Shown: piece after piece, positions 25,401 to 34,161 of the stretch
How the letters are laid out: every line of letters starts with the position of its first letter
How positions within the stretch are numbered: the first letter of the stretch is position 1
Assembly: GCF_003261055.1 (NCBI RefSeq)
Contig: NZ_CP030073.1
Span: 6,944,001 to 7,008,000 of the forward strand
Length of the DNA stretch: 64,000 bases
Direction: 5' to 3'
DNA from: Streptomyces cadmiisoli
Lineage (GTDB): Bacteria; Actinomycetota; Actinomycetes; Streptomycetales; Streptomycetaceae
The notes under the pieces: generated by a model
The model's input: only the letters and a program-made list of their open reading frames with translations
The model's database searches: none
Told to the model about the DNA's origin: nothing
Translations under genes and position numbers: made by a program

Positions 25401-26603
25401 CTACAGGAACGTACGGCCTTCTCCCCGGTAGGTCGGGACCGTCGCCGTCACCCGGTCGCCCTCGACCAGGGACAGCGCGTCGAACCGCTCGCACAGCTCA
25501 CCGGCCTTGGCGTGCCGGAACCACACCTTGTCGCCGATCAGCAGATCGTCCGCGGGAGAGCCCAGCAGCGGCGTCTGCACCTCGCCGGGCCCCTCCTGCG
25601 GGTCGTAGCGCAGCCCCTCGGGCAGGCAGGGCACCGGCAGGCGGTCCGCCCCGGCGGCACCGGACGCCGGGTAACCGCCACCCAGCACCGTCACCACCCC
25701 CACCCCGGGCCGGCGCACGACCGGCAGGGCGAACAGCGCCGACGGGCGGCCGCTGAAGGACGTGTAGTTGTCGAACAGCCGCGGCACGTACAGCCCCGAC
25801 CCGGCACCGATCTCGGTGACCACGTCCTCCGCCGCGGTGTGCTGCACGCTGCCCGTGCCACCGCCGTTGACGAACTCCAGACCCGGCACCACGGCCCGCA
25901 CCGCGCGCACCACCGCGGCGCGCCGTTCGGCGAGCTCCCGGCGCGCGGCGGACTGCATCAGCCGGACGGCGCGCGACCGCACCGGACGCCCGGCGACCGA
26001 GTCCCCGACACCGGCGATGTGGCCCTCGTACGCCATGATCCCCACGACCTCGAACCCCGGCCGACGGGCCACCGCCCGCGCCATGTCGGCGACCTGGGCG
26101 GGGGAGTGCAGCGGCGAACGACGGGCCCCGACGCGCACCCGTCCGCCGAGCAGCTTCAGCGAGGTGTCCAACTCCAGGCAGACCCGCACGACTTCGCGAC
26201 CGCCGGCCCTGGACTCGTCGATCAGGGCCAGCTGGGCGGGGTCGTCGATCATCACCGTGACGGCGGCGGCCAGTTTGGGATCGCCGGTCAGTTCGGCGAA
26301 CCCGGCGCGGTCGGCCGAGGGGTAGGCGAGCAGGACGTCCTCGAACCCGGACCGGGCCAGCCACAGCGACTCGGCCAGCGTGAAGGACATGACGCCCGTG
26401 AAACCGTCCTTGGCCAGCACCCGTTCGAGCAGGGCACGGCAGCGGACGGACTTGCTGGCGACGCGGATCGGCTTCCCGCCCGCCCGCCGGACCAGATCGT
26501 CCGCGTTGGCGTCGAAGGCGTCCAGGTCCACGATCGCGAGAGGGGCGTCGAGATGGGCGGTGGCCCGGTCGTAACGGGCCCGGTCGGCGGCGCGCGCAGT
26601 CAT
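25401..26603 (-). CDS. Alanine-racemase-fold PLP enzyme (D-threonine-aldolase-like)
   Basis: A 400-residue fold-type III PLP protein. The N-terminal barrel has LAIVDLDAFDANADDLVRRA followed by IRVASKSVRCR, whose Lys is the expected PLP-binding residue; LELDTSLKLLGGRVRVG and VGIMAYEGHI are further strands of the barrel. The C-terminal part from about 270 (FVNGGGTGSVQHTA) resembles D-threonine aldolase/D-serine dehydratase-type proteins more than alanine racemase, so the reaction on a D- or hydroxy-amino acid is not fixed. ATG at 26603, with the frame open upstream but without a similar start. Stands alone on the minus strand, facing the DUF2510 gene. Confidence 0.82.
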   Translation of the reverse strand: MTARAADRARYDRATAHLDAPLAIVDLDAFDANADDLVRRAGGKPIRVASKSVRCRALLERVLAKDGFTGVMSFTLAESLWLARSGFEDVLLAYPSADRAGFAELTGDPKLAAAVTVMIDDPAQLALIDESRAGGREVVRVCLELDTSLKLLGGRVRVGARRSPLHSPAQVADMARAVARRPGFEVVGIMAYEGHIAGVGDSVAGRPVRSRAVRLMQSAARRELAERRAAVVRAVRAVVPGLEFVNGGGTGSVQHTAAEDVVTEIGAGSGLYVPRLFDNYTSFSGRPSALFALPVVRRPGVGVVTVLGGGYPASGAAGADRLPVPCLPEGLRYDPQEGPGEVQTPLLGSPADDLLIGDKVWFRHAKAGELCERFDALSLVEGDRVTATVPTYRGEGRTFL

Positions 26604-26843
26604 GACGGCAGCCTGCCAGACCCGATTACCGCAGGGTAGGGGGATGTTCCGGGCAGATGCCCCGGGCTCGTGGACTGGTTCCCGCCGGACCGCGGCCAAC
26701 CCGTAGAGTGACGCGCACGCACGGAGGCACCACTCCGCGCGCCGCCCGCGCCGGGATGCCGGCGGGCGGCTGCGGGTATGCGTGCGACTGGACGAGGGGT
26801 CCGCATACGGCAACGGGCCCGCAGACGACGAAGCGGGGGGCGG

Positions 26844-29234
26844 ATGAGCACGGACGCGCGGCACGCCCCGGTTCCGCCCCGTCCGCCCACGCCGCCCCGC
26901 CCGCCTCGTGCGCCGGACCCCGCGGACGCCCGCGCCGACGCCGGCCGTGACGAGCCGGACCGCCCGTCGCCTCCCGCCGACCCGGCGACCTCACCGACGC
27001 CCGCGGCCGAGCCGGACGGGCCCGCGGTACCGGAGCAGGGACGAGCGGACGACCCGCCCACCCGCTACCCGGCGTTCCGCACCCCGCCCTCCGCGGGCGC
27101 CCGGCGGACCGCCCCCTTCACCCCGCCCCCGCCCCCCGCCTCGGCCCGCTTCCCGGACGCACCGCCGACGACCGGCCGCACCTCCGACACGACGCCTCCC
27201 CAAGCCCCACCACGCCCCGCCGACGCTCCGCCCTCGCTCGCCCGCCCCGGAGGTGTGTCGGGTCCAGCTCCCGCGGGCGCGCCACCACGCCCGGCCGAGG
27301 GTCCGACGGTGCCGGCCGGCCTCGGGGATGCGTCGGGTTCCGCGCCCGCGGGCGCGCCACCACGCCCCGCCGACGGTCCGACGGTGCCCGCCCGCCCCGG
27401 AGGCGCGGCGGGTCGCGCGGTGCCGGGCCAGGTACCGCCGCGTCCGGGCAGTCGCCCGGGTGCTCCCGCACGCCCTGAAGGGCCGGCGGGTTCGGCGGTC
27501 GCCGAGGGCCTTCCGCCGAGGCCCGACGGCCGACCGAACGTGCCGGCCCGCCCCGGTGGACCGGTGGGGCCGGCCGTTTCCGCGGATGTGCCGCCTCGTC
27601 CGGGCGGCCGATCGAGCGCGCCCGCATGTCCTGTGGGACCGGTGGGGCCGGCCGTTTCCGCGGATGTGCCACCTCGTCCGGGCGGCCGACCGAGCGCGCC
27701 CGCACGTCCTGTTGGACCGGTGGGGCCGGCCGTTTCCGGGGATGTGCCGCCTCGTCCGGGCGGCGGACCGGGCAGGCCCGCCCGCCGCGAGAGTCCGGCG
27801 GCGGAGACCGCCGCACCCACCGACACGCCGCGGCGCCCAGGCAGCCGTCCGGCACCGCCCGCGCCCCCCGGCACCCGGCCGTCCCCGCCTTCGCGCCCGG
27901 CGCCCCCGTGGGACCCGGACGGGCCGAGCGGCATGCCGCCTCGGTCGGCGGGTGGGCCCGGTGAGGCGCCCGGAGCGGGCAGCCCTCCGCCCGCTCCGAC
28001 CCGCCCTCCCACCGGGCCCGCACGGCCCGCGATCGCCCCGGCGCGCCCCGCGGACCCGCCCGCGCGCCCCGCGTTCCCGTCGGAGCCCGGTGGGCCGGGT
28101 GGCCGGGCCGTGCCGCCTCGGCCGACGGTGGCGCCTTCCGAGGCGTCGTCCGAGACGACGCGGCGTCTGCGCCGCGTCCCGGCCGACCAGGCTCCCGCAC
28201 CGGCCCCCGAAGGCTTCCGGCACACGCCGGCCGCCCCCGCCGAACCCGGACGGCATCCGTCGGTGCCGTACACGGGCCGGCCCACCGAGCCCGGGCAGCG
28301 GTACGAGGCCGCGCCGACCGGACCCGCACACCGCCCCGCCCCGGCGGAGCACCCCACCTCCCTGTCCCCGAACCCCGCGTTGTCGTGGAACGCCGCTCCG
28401 CCCGCGCCCCAGCGCCCCGTCGTCACCCTCGGCGAGCCCGAGGGCTACGACGAGCACGTGCGGGCGCGGCCGATCGGCGCGCGGGTGCGCGGCCGGACCG
28501 TCGCGGCCACCGCCTGCGTGGTTCTCGGGCTGGGTCTCATCGGGGGCGCCGCGACGGGGAGTTGGCTGATCGGCGACTCGGGCGAGACCGGAGCGCGGGG
28601 AGCCTTCGCGACCGCCGGAAGCCTGTGGCACAGCGTTCCGGTCGACCAGTTGTTCCCGCCCACCGTGCGGGGCGACGGCGCCGGCCCCGGAGGCGCCGAC
28701 CGGGTCTGGACCCGTATCGCCGTCGCGCCCGACAGCGGCTGCGCGGACGCCTTCGACCCGCTGCTGCGCAAGGCCCTCGCCCCGGTCGGCTGCCGGCGCC
28801 TGCTGCGCGCCACCTACACCGACGCCACCCGCAGCCACGTCACCACCGTCGGCCTGCTGTTCACCAAGGCGGACGCCACCGGAATGCGCTCCCTGGAGGC
28901 CCGCTTCGAGGACGAGGCGCTCGGGCGCCGTCCCGATCTGATGCCGCGCCCGTACGCGGCGAAGGGCACCCTCGCCGCCGGCTTCGGCGACGAGCAGCGC
29001 GCCTCGTGGACCGTCTCCGTCCTCACCGACGCCCCCGTCGTCGTCTACGCCGTCTCCGGCTGGGCCGACGCACGCGTCGTCGACGACCCCCAGTCCGCCG
29101 CGGAGGCCATGCGCTCCGGCGTCACCACCGCCGTCGGCCAGGCCGGCCTCGGCCACGAGGCGAAGGGCCTCGCCGACCGGGTGGAGCGCGGCCTGCGCAA
29201 GTCCGTCACCTCGTCCTCGGAGCGGCCCTCATGA
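26844..29234 (+). CDS. Proline-rich repeat membrane protein coupled to a mycosin-like protease
   Basis: A 796-residue protein with an unusual build. Residues 1 to about 548 are Pro/Ala/Gly/Arg-rich and presumably cytoplasmic and disordered; within it residues about 134-312 form seven degenerate 25-26-residue repeats. One membrane segment follows at about 552-574 (TVAATACVVLGLGLIGGAAT). The extracellular part (about 590-796) has four Cys and no family I recognise; its layout resembles a sensor or anti-protease-like domain. The ATG at 26844 follows a GGGGGGCGG stretch; the frame is open further up. It overlaps the downstream subtilase start (ATGA), so the two are co-translated. This pair may form one envelope complex. 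Function not known. Confidence 0.8.
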   Translation: MSTDARHAPVPPRPPTPPRPPRAPDPADARADAGRDEPDRPSPPADPATSPTPAAEPDGPAVPEQGRADDPPTRYPAFRTPPSAGARRTAPFTPPPPPASARFPDAPPTTGRTSDTTPPQAPPRPADAPPSLARPGGVSGPAPAGAPPRPAEGPTVPAGLGDASGSAPAGAPPRPADGPTVPARPGGAAGRAVPGQVPPRPGSRPGAPARPEGPAGSAVAEGLPPRPDGRPNVPARPGGPVGPAVSADVPPRPGGRSSAPACPVGPVGPAVSADVPPRPGGRPSAPARPVGPVGPAVSGDVPPRPGGGPGRPARRESPAAETAAPTDTPRRPGSRPAPPAPPGTRPSPPSRPAPPWDPDGPSGMPPRSAGGPGEAPGAGSPPPAPTRPPTGPARPAIAPARPADPPARPAFPSEPGGPGGRAVPPRPTVAPSEASSETTRRLRRVPADQAPAPAPEGFRHTPAAPAEPGRHPSVPYTGRPTEPGQRYEAAPTGPAHRPAPAEHPTSLSPNPALSWNAAPPAPQRPVVTLGEPEGYDEHVRARPIGARVRGRTVAATACVVLGLGLIGGAATGSWLIGDSGETGARGAFATAGSLWHSVPVDQLFPPTVRGDGAGPGGADRVWTRIAVAPDSGCADAFDPLLRKALAPVGCRRLLRATYTDATRSHVTTVGLLFTKADATGMRSLEARFEDEALGRRPDLMPRPYAAKGTLAAGFGDEQRASWTVSVLTDAPVVVYAVSGWADARVVDDPQSAAEAMRSGVTTAVGQAGLGHEAKGLADRVERGLRKSVTSSSERPS
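27243..27782 (+). repeat. Seven coding repeats of 75-78 bp; the last three nearly identical
   Basis: The repeated unit encodes 25-26 residues with the shared core PPRP. Units three to seven are 26 residues. At DNA level the sequence starting CCGGTGGGGCCGGCCGTTTC recurs at 27561, 27639 and 27717, a strict 78-bp period with few differences. The earlier copies are more diverged. Confidence 0.85.
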
Positions 29235-30427
29235 AGCCCGCCGCGGCCGTCAGGCCGTCCGCCGCGACCCGGAGCGCGGGACTGCTGGCCGTCCTCGTCG
29301 CCGCGTCCGTCGCGCTGCTCCCGCCCACCGCCGCGCACGCCGACGGCATACGGGCCCAGCAGTGGGCCCTGGAGGCGATGCACACCACGGAGGCCTGGCA
29401 GACCACCAAGGGCGAGGGCATCACCGTCGCGGTCCTGGACACCGGCGTCGACGCCGACCACCCCGACCTGTCGGGCAACGTGCTGCCCGGCAAGGACATG
29501 GTGGGCTTCGGCGCGACGCAGGACGACCCCCCGTGGGCCCGGCACGGCACCGCGATGGCGGGGATCATCGCGGGTCACGGCCATGGTCCCGGCGGCGCCG
29601 ACGGCGTCCTCGGCATCGCCCCCGAGGCGAAGATCCTGCCCGTCCGGGTGATCCTGGAGGACGGCGACCCGGCCCGCGCCAAGGCCCGCAAGAGCCGCGG
29701 CAACGCCCTGGCCGAGGGCATCCGCTGGGCCGCCGACCACGGCGCCGACGTGATCAACCTGTCCCTCGGCGACGACTCCGCCTCCGCGCACCCCGAGCCG
29801 GTCGAGGACGAGGCCGTCCAGTACGCCCTGAAGAAAGGCGCCGTCGTCGTCGCCTCGGCCGGGAACGGCGGCGAGAAGGGCGACCGCGTCTCCTACCCGG
29901 CCGCCTACCCGGGTGTCATCGCCGCGACCGCCGTCGACCGCTACGGCACCCGCGCCTCCTTCTCCACCCGCCGCTGGTACGCCACGGTCAGCGCCCCCGG
30001 GGTGGACGTCGTCATCGCCGACCCCGACCGCAGGTACTACGAGGGCTGGGGCACCAGCGCCGCCGCGGCCTTCGTCTCCGGCGCCGTCGCCCTGGTCAAG
30101 GCCGCCCACCCGGGCCTGACCCCGGCGCAGATCAAGCGGCTCCTCGAGGACACCGCCCGCAACGCCCCGGCCGACGGCCGCGACGACTCGCGCGGCTTCG
30201 GCTTCATCGACCCGGCCGCCGCCATCGAGGAGGCCGCGCGTCTGAAGCCGCAGGACCTGCACTCCGCGGCGTACGGCGAGAAGTACTTCGGTTCCGGCCC
30301 GGACACCGGCGGTTCCGACGACGGCGCCACGGACCTGGCCGCCCCGCTCGCGGGCGGCGCCGGCGTCGTGCTGCTGGTCACCGCGGTCGTCCTGTGGCGC
30401 GGCCGCCGCATCCACCGCCCGTTCTAG
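29231..30427 (+). CDS. Membrane-anchored subtilisin-family (mycosin-like) serine protease
   Basis: A 398-residue S8 peptidase. A signal peptide (about 1-37, ending in AHA) is followed by the catalytic domain with Asp70 (VAVLDTGVD), His105 (RHGTAMAG) and Ser276 (GTSAAAAFVSG). The C-terminus has a membrane segment (about 371-389) and a short RGRRIHRPF tail, so it is anchored on the outer face of the membrane. This is the build of MycP mycosins that accompany type VII secretion, although no ESX genes are visible nearby. ATG at 29231 overlaps the upstream repeat protein's stop by 4 bp. Confidence 0.92.
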   Translation: MKPAAAVRPSAATRSAGLLAVLVAASVALLPPTAAHADGIRAQQWALEAMHTTEAWQTTKGEGITVAVLDTGVDADHPDLSGNVLPGKDMVGFGATQDDPPWARHGTAMAGIIAGHGHGPGGADGVLGIAPEAKILPVRVILEDGDPARAKARKSRGNALAEGIRWAADHGADVINLSLGDDSASAHPEPVEDEAVQYALKKGAVVVASAGNGGEKGDRVSYPAAYPGVIAATAVDRYGTRASFSTRRWYATVSAPGVDVVIADPDRRYYEGWGTSAAAAFVSGAVALVKAAHPGLTPAQIKRLLEDTARNAPADGRDDSRGFGFIDPAAAIEEAARLKPQDLHSAAYGEKYFGSGPDTGGSDDGATDLAAPLAGGAGVVLLVTAVVLWRGRRIHRPF

Positions 30428-30436
30428 TGCCGCGGT

Positions 30437-31420
30437 TCAGGACGCCCCGGCGGAGGCCGACGCCCGAGCCGTGGCGTCCCCGGTGAACACCGACACCGCC
30501 GCCCGCGCCGCCGCCTCCACCAGCGTCACCCCCGCCTCCTTCGTCGCGTTGCCCTGCGACAGCGCCGCGACCAGGTAGTCGCGACCGTCGACCGTCACGC
30601 GTCCGATGCTGTTGATGTCCCACAGCCCGGTGGCGCTGCGCGGCAGCCAGCCGTTCTTCAGCGCCCACCCGGTGCCGTCCGCCACCGCCGAGACACCCCA
30701 CCGCTGACCGGCGGCGATCCCCTTCATCAGCCCCTTGAGGTACGTCCGAGAGGCGGTGTCCAGCACCGAGTCGTCCCCGAACACCTGCCCGAGCAACCGC
30801 AACTGGTCGGCGGCGGTCGTCTGCGTCAGCCCCCACAGCGTGCCGTCGCCCCCGGAGGTCCCCGTCAGTCCGAACCGCTCGTTGGCGGAGTCGAGCCCCG
30901 CGGCCCGTCCCACGGCCTCCCACAGGGCCGACGCCGAGTCGTTGTCGCTGTGCTCGATCATCGCGGTGGCGTACGCCCGCTCGGCCGCCGTGAGACGCCG
31001 CCCCGCGTCCTGGGCCTGGAGCAGCAGCGCCGCCAGGATGTCGACCTTGACGATGCTCGCCGTGTCGAACGTGCCGTCCCCGTAGGCGGCGGACCGGCCG
31101 GAGTCCATGTCGAGCACGGCCACCGACACGTCCGCGCCGTCCGCCACGCCCACCGTCCTCATCGCCGCGGCGAGCAGCGCGTCGTGGTCCTCCTTCGTGG
31201 GCGGGGCCACAGGTTCCAACGATGCCTCCCCGCTCGCGGGGGCCGTCCCCCGGTGCGACGCCGATGCCGTGGGTGCCGACGATACGGCCCGCCCCCCGGA
31301 GTGCGCCTGCGCCTGTACGTACACGGTCCCGGTCGCGGCAGCGCCCAGCACGAGGAGGCCGGCGACGGCGGCAAGGCGGGCGGTGCGGCGGCAGGGCGGG
31401 CGGGTACTGGCGGGCTGCAT
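30437..31420 (-). CDS. Serine hydrolase, class-A-beta-lactamase fold, membrane-anchored
   Basis: A 327-residue exported protein with an N-terminal signal anchor (about 12-37). The active-site SIVK (Ser122, Lys125) and an SDN triad (158-160) are present; the third motif is KNG instead of the KTG of true beta-lactamases and penicillin-binding proteins. It is probably a penicillin-binding-protein-related hydrolase of cell wall or small esters, not a resistance enzyme, but I cannot show which. It has no operon partner: it converges on the subtilase gene with 9 bp between stops and is divergent from sseB. Confidence 0.83.
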   Translation of the reverse strand: MQPASTRPPCRRTARLAAVAGLLVLGAAATGTVYVQAQAHSGGRAVSSAPTASASHRGTAPASGEASLEPVAPPTKEDHDALLAAAMRTVGVADGADVSVAVLDMDSGRSAAYGDGTFDTASIVKVDILAALLLQAQDAGRRLTAAERAYATAMIEHSDNDSASALWEAVGRAAGLDSANERFGLTGTSGGDGTLWGLTQTTAADQLRLLGQVFGDDSVLDTASRTYLKGLMKGIAAGQRWGVSAVADGTGWALKNGWLPRSATGLWDINSIGRVTVDGRDYLVAALSQGNATKEAGVTLVEAAARAAVSVFTGDATARASASAGAS

Positions 31421-31571
31421 GCCCGCGATACTGCGGGCGCCACCTGTGCGGCCAGTTATCGGCGGGTTAGATCTGTGTCAGCGAAGGCTGAGAAACGGGT
31501 GAACCGTGTCACGGCGGTGTTTCCGCCACCCGCACGAGCCCGCCCGCGACCCCGCTATAGGGTCGGTGACC

Positions 31572-32303
31572 GTGGCGAACAAGAACATCCCCGACTCCGG
31601 CTTCTCCGACGACGACGGCTCCGCCGATCCCCGGCTGGGCGCGGCGCTCGCCGCCTGGGCCGAGGACCGCACCGCTGTGGGACCTGTGCTGGCGGCGCTC
31701 GACGGCGCCCGGCTGCTGGTCCCCGTCGTGGCCGTGCTCGGCGAGGTCGGGGAGGACGAGAACGGGCTGCGCCGCGAGAAGACCAGCGACATGGCCGTAC
31801 CGACGCTGAAGGCCGGCGGCCGCACCGCCCTGCCGGCCTTCACGTCCACCGACTCGCTGGCCCGCTGGGACCCGGCCGCCCGGCCGGTCGCCGTGCCCCT
31901 GCACCAGGCACTCCGGGCGGCCGCCCACGAGCAGGCGGACACGATCGTGCTGGACCTGGCCGGTCCGGTGCCGTTCGAACTGACCGGGGCCGCCCTGCGG
32001 GCACTCGCCGAGGGCCGTACGAGCGCGGACCCGCTGGCCGACCCCGCCGTCGTCGCCGCCGTGCGCGCGGCGGTCGCCGCCGAGCCGGGCGTGGTCAGCG
32101 CCCACCTCGGACCGGGGCGGGCGGACGGCACGCTGGCCCTCGTCCCGGACCCGGCCGCCGACCCGGCCGCGACCGCGCGCGCCGTGGCCGAGCGCATGGC
32201 CGCCGACGAGACACTGAGGGCCCGCCTGGTGCGCGGCCTCGACCTGGCACTGCTGCCGGCCGGGACGACACCACCGGGCGAGCCCCTGTACGTACGCGGA
32301 TGA
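31572..32303 (+). CDS. SseB-family protein
   Basis: A 243-residue SseB-type protein. The blocks RLLVPVVAVLGEVGEDENG and AVPTLKAGGRTALPAFTS, then an alpha/beta domain, identify the family, which is widespread in actinobacteria with no agreed biochemical activity. The GTG at 31572 is chosen because the TAGGGT (31558-31563) just before it makes a -10 box at the right distance for a leaderless message; the frame is open to 31506. Faces away from the serine hydrolase and towards the DUF1844 gene. Confidence 0.86.
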   Translation: MANKNIPDSGFSDDDGSADPRLGAALAAWAEDRTAVGPVLAALDGARLLVPVVAVLGEVGEDENGLRREKTSDMAVPTLKAGGRTALPAFTSTDSLARWDPAARPVAVPLHQALRAAAHEQADTIVLDLAGPVPFELTGAALRALAEGRTSADPLADPAVVAAVRAAVAAEPGVVSAHLGPGRADGTLALVPDPAADPAATARAVAERMAADETLRARLVRGLDLALLPAGTTPPGEPLYVRG

Positions 32304-32354
32304 GCCGGAGCCGGCACCGCGACAGGCGGTGTCGGCCCCGAAGCGCCTGGGGTA

Positions 32355-32711
32355 CTAGCGGTACACCGGGCCCGTGTACTTCTCGCCCGGCCCCTGGCCC
32401 GGCTCGTCCGCGACCACGGAGGCCTCGCGGAACGCCAGTTGGAGCGACTTCAGGCCGTCCCGCAGCGGCGCCGCGTGGAACGAGCTGATCTCGGTGGTGC
32501 TCGCGTCGAGCAGGCCGGCCAGGGCGTGCACCAGCTTGCGGGCCTCGTCCAGGTCCTTGTGCCGGTCGCCGTCCTCCGTCAGGCCGAGCTTGACGGCGGC
32601 GGCGCTCATCAGGTTGACGGCGACCGTGACGATCACCTCTACCGCGGGGACCTCGGCGATGTCCCGGGTCATGGCGTCGAAGTCGGGTGTGTCAGGAGGG
32701 GTCTCACTCAT
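32355..32711 (-). CDS. DUF1844 protein, conserved neighbour of infC
   Basis: A 118-residue cytoplasmic protein of the DUF1844 family: FDAMTRDIAEVPAVEVIVTV and MSAAAVKLGL are the family's core. It has no known function but is found divergent to infC in many actinobacteria. I start at the ATG at 32711; a TATGGT on the minus strand 7 bases before it suggests leaderless transcription. A start 4 codons upstream is possible. Confidence 0.87.
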   Translation of the reverse strand: MSETPPDTPDFDAMTRDIAEVPAVEVIVTVAVNLMSAAAVKLGLTEDGDRHKDLDEARKLVHALAGLLDASTTEISSFHAAPLRDGLKSLQLAFREASVVADEPGQGPGEKYTGPVYR

Positions 32712-33096
32712 GCCGCACACCATAGGTGCACGTCGGGGTCGTGCCCCAGTTGCCCTCGGTTAGCCGTTCCCGGCCCGAGCTGGTAATCTCGTGTATCGAC
32801 CGGTCGGACCCGTATGCCTGGCGGCCCACGAGCCCGACCTACAAGTGGAGGCTTTCGAACTCCCACCTGACCGCCCCCCGGGCGGCGGGTCACCGGTCAG
32901 GCGGTCCCGTCCATCCGACGGCATCCGCCCGAATGTGCGCCCCGCGGTCACCGCGGCGGTCGCTCCGGTAGTTCGAGGAGCCCCCGCCTGTGATCGTCCG
33001 GGGCATTTTTTCTGCTTCGGCGCGGTTAGGTCTAACGATCAGAGACGTTACGCGGCTGTCCGCCAGACCGTCGCGTGGTGCTACCGAGGAGGATCC
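32712..33096 (+). other. 385-bp infC leader region
   Basis: No protein is supported here; the long frame in phase with infC lacks family similarity. A TAATCT at 32784-32789 could be a -10 box. A run of T with a preceding stem at 32980-33011 is the most obvious structure. A leader of this length before infC is more than a simple promoter needs, consistent with attenuation or autogenous control. Confidence 0.6.
32980..33011 (+). terminator. Putative U-tract attenuator upstream of infC
   Basis: GCCCC (32980-32984) can pair with GGGGC (33000-33004); a six-T run follows directly (33006-33011). This is the shape of an intrinsic terminator, which is uncommon in Streptomyces, and it lies 85 bp before the infC start. 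The stem is short (5 bp with a 15-base loop), so it may need a competing structure to act. Confidence 0.45.
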
Positions 33097-33756
33097 ATCA
33101 GCGCCGAGCCCCGCATCAACGACCGGATTCGCGTTCCCGAGGTGCGACTTGTCGGTCCCAGTGGCGAGCAGGTCGGCATTGTGCCGCTCGCGAAGGCACT
33201 GGAGCTTGCGCAGGAGTACGACCTGGACCTGGTCGAGGTCGCGGCGAACGCCCGTCCGCCCGTCTGCAAGCTCATGGACTACGGGAAGTTCAAGTACGAG
33301 TCGGCCATGAAGGCCCGTGAGGCGCGCAAGAACCAGGCGCACACGGTCATCAAGGAGATGAAGCTCCGGCCGAAGATCGACCCGCACGACTATGACACCA
33401 AAAAGGGTCACGTCGTCCGGTTCCTCAAGCAGGGCGACAAGGTCAAGATCACGATCATGTTCCGTGGTCGCGAGCAGTCCCGGCCCGAACTGGGCTACCG
33501 ACTGCTGCAGCGTCTGGCGGAGGACGTCCAGGACCTCGGTTTCGTCGAGTCGAACCCGAAGCAGGACGGCCGCAACATGATCATGGTCCTCGGTCCGCAC
33601 AAGAAGAAGACCGAGGCGATGGCCGAGGCCCGCCAGGCGCAGGAGGCCCGCAAGGCCGAAGCGAAGGCCAACCCCGGCAAGTCGCAGAACGCGGCCGAAG
33701 CCGGCGGGGACGCCGAGATCGCGGAGGCTCCTGCCGAGGCAGCCGCCGAGGCGTGA
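33097..33756 (+). CDS. infC: Translation initiation factor IF-3, starting at AUC
   Basis: A 219-residue IF-3 that binds the 30S subunit and proofreads the initiator tRNA and start codon. The conserved opening [20 protein letters not shown] begins six residues in, then [24 protein letters not shown] and [19 protein letters not shown]. No ATG, GTG or TTG precedes the conserved N-terminus at a good distance; AGGAGG (33087-33092) stands 4 bases before ATC at 33097. IF-3 genes are the classic case of non-AUG starts, in which IF-3 represses its own translation (AUU in Escherichia coli), so AUC is favoured. An upstream in-frame GTG cannot be excluded. The C-terminal 50 residues are Ala/Glu/Lys-rich, as in actinobacteria. 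First gene of infC-rpmI-rplT. Confidence 0.9.
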   Translation: MSAEPRINDRIRVPEVRLVGPSGEQVGIVPLAKALELAQEYDLDLVEVAANARPPVCKLMDYGKFKYESAMKAREARKNQAHTVIKEMKLRPKIDPHDYDTKKGHVVRFLKQGDKVKITIMFRGREQSRPELGYRLLQRLAEDVQDLGFVESNPKQDGRNMIMVLGPHKKKTEAMAEARQAQEARKAEAKANPGKSQNAAEAGGDAEIAEAPAEAAAEA

Positions 33757-33803
33757 CCCCCCGGGGGCGCAAGCCCTCGAGGATCCAACCGAAACAAGAG
33801 CGA

Positions 33804-33844
33804 CGCTCCACCGTGCCCGGTTTTCGCGACCGGGCACCGGAGCG
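33804..33844 (+). promoter_or_regulatory. Intercistronic stem-loop between infC and rpmI
   Basis: A two-part hairpin: CGCTCC (33804-33809) with GGAGCG (33839-33844), and GTGCCCGGT (33813-33821) with ACCGGGCAC (33829-33837), around the loop TTTCGCG. It lies 9 bp before the rpmI ribosome-binding site GAGGAG. A processing, L20-binding or stability role is plausible by comparison with other infC-rpmI-rplT operons. Confidence 0.65.
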
Positions 33845-33869
33845 CCACCGACGAGGAGAGAACGGCGCT

Positions 33870-34064
33870 ATGCCGAAGAACAAGTCGCACAGCGGTGCCA
33901 GCAAGCGCTTCAAGGTCACCGGCTCCGGCAAGGTGCTCCGTGAGCGCGCCGGCAAGCGCCACCTGCTCGAGCACAAGTCGTCCCGCGTGACGCGTCGCCT
34001 CACCGGCAACGCCGAGATGGCCCCGGGCGACGCCGCGAAGATCAAGAAGCTTCTCGGCAAGTGA
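33870..34064 (+). CDS. rpmI: 50S ribosomal protein L35
   Basis: A 64-residue basic protein with the unmistakable L35 opening [20 protein letters not shown] and C-terminus [10 protein letters not shown]. It is a large-subunit component. ATG at 33870 follows GAGGAG. Middle gene of the conserved infC-rpmI-rplT operon. Confidence 0.97.
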   Translation: MPKNKSHSGASKRFKVTGSGKVLRERAGKRHLLEHKSSRVTRRLTGNAEMAPGDAAKIKKLLGK

Positions 34065-34141
34065 CGTACGGGCGCCACTGAGCGTCGTACGTCTGGACCG
34101 GGACCCCATCGATTCCGGGCCGTGTGAAGACAACCACGGCC
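34064..34141 (+). promoter_or_regulatory. Two stem-loops between rpmI and rplT
   Basis: ACGTACG (34064-34070) pairs with CGTACGT (34086-34092), overlapping the rpmI stop. GGCCGTG (34118-34124) pairs with CACGGCC (34135-34141), ending 9 bp before the rplT site AAGGAG. Their position fits a control element for L20 synthesis. Confidence 0.55.
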
Positions 34142-34161
34142 CCGCTACAAGGAGTTAACAA

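Noticed and set aside
26991..29156. Antisense ORF over the proline-rich protein
   Set aside because: A repeat-rich shadow caused by the low-complexity sense strand.
32791..33096. In-frame N-terminal extension of infC
   Set aside because: No similarity to IF-3 and codon use is unlike the rest; the AGGAGG-ATC pair marks the true start.
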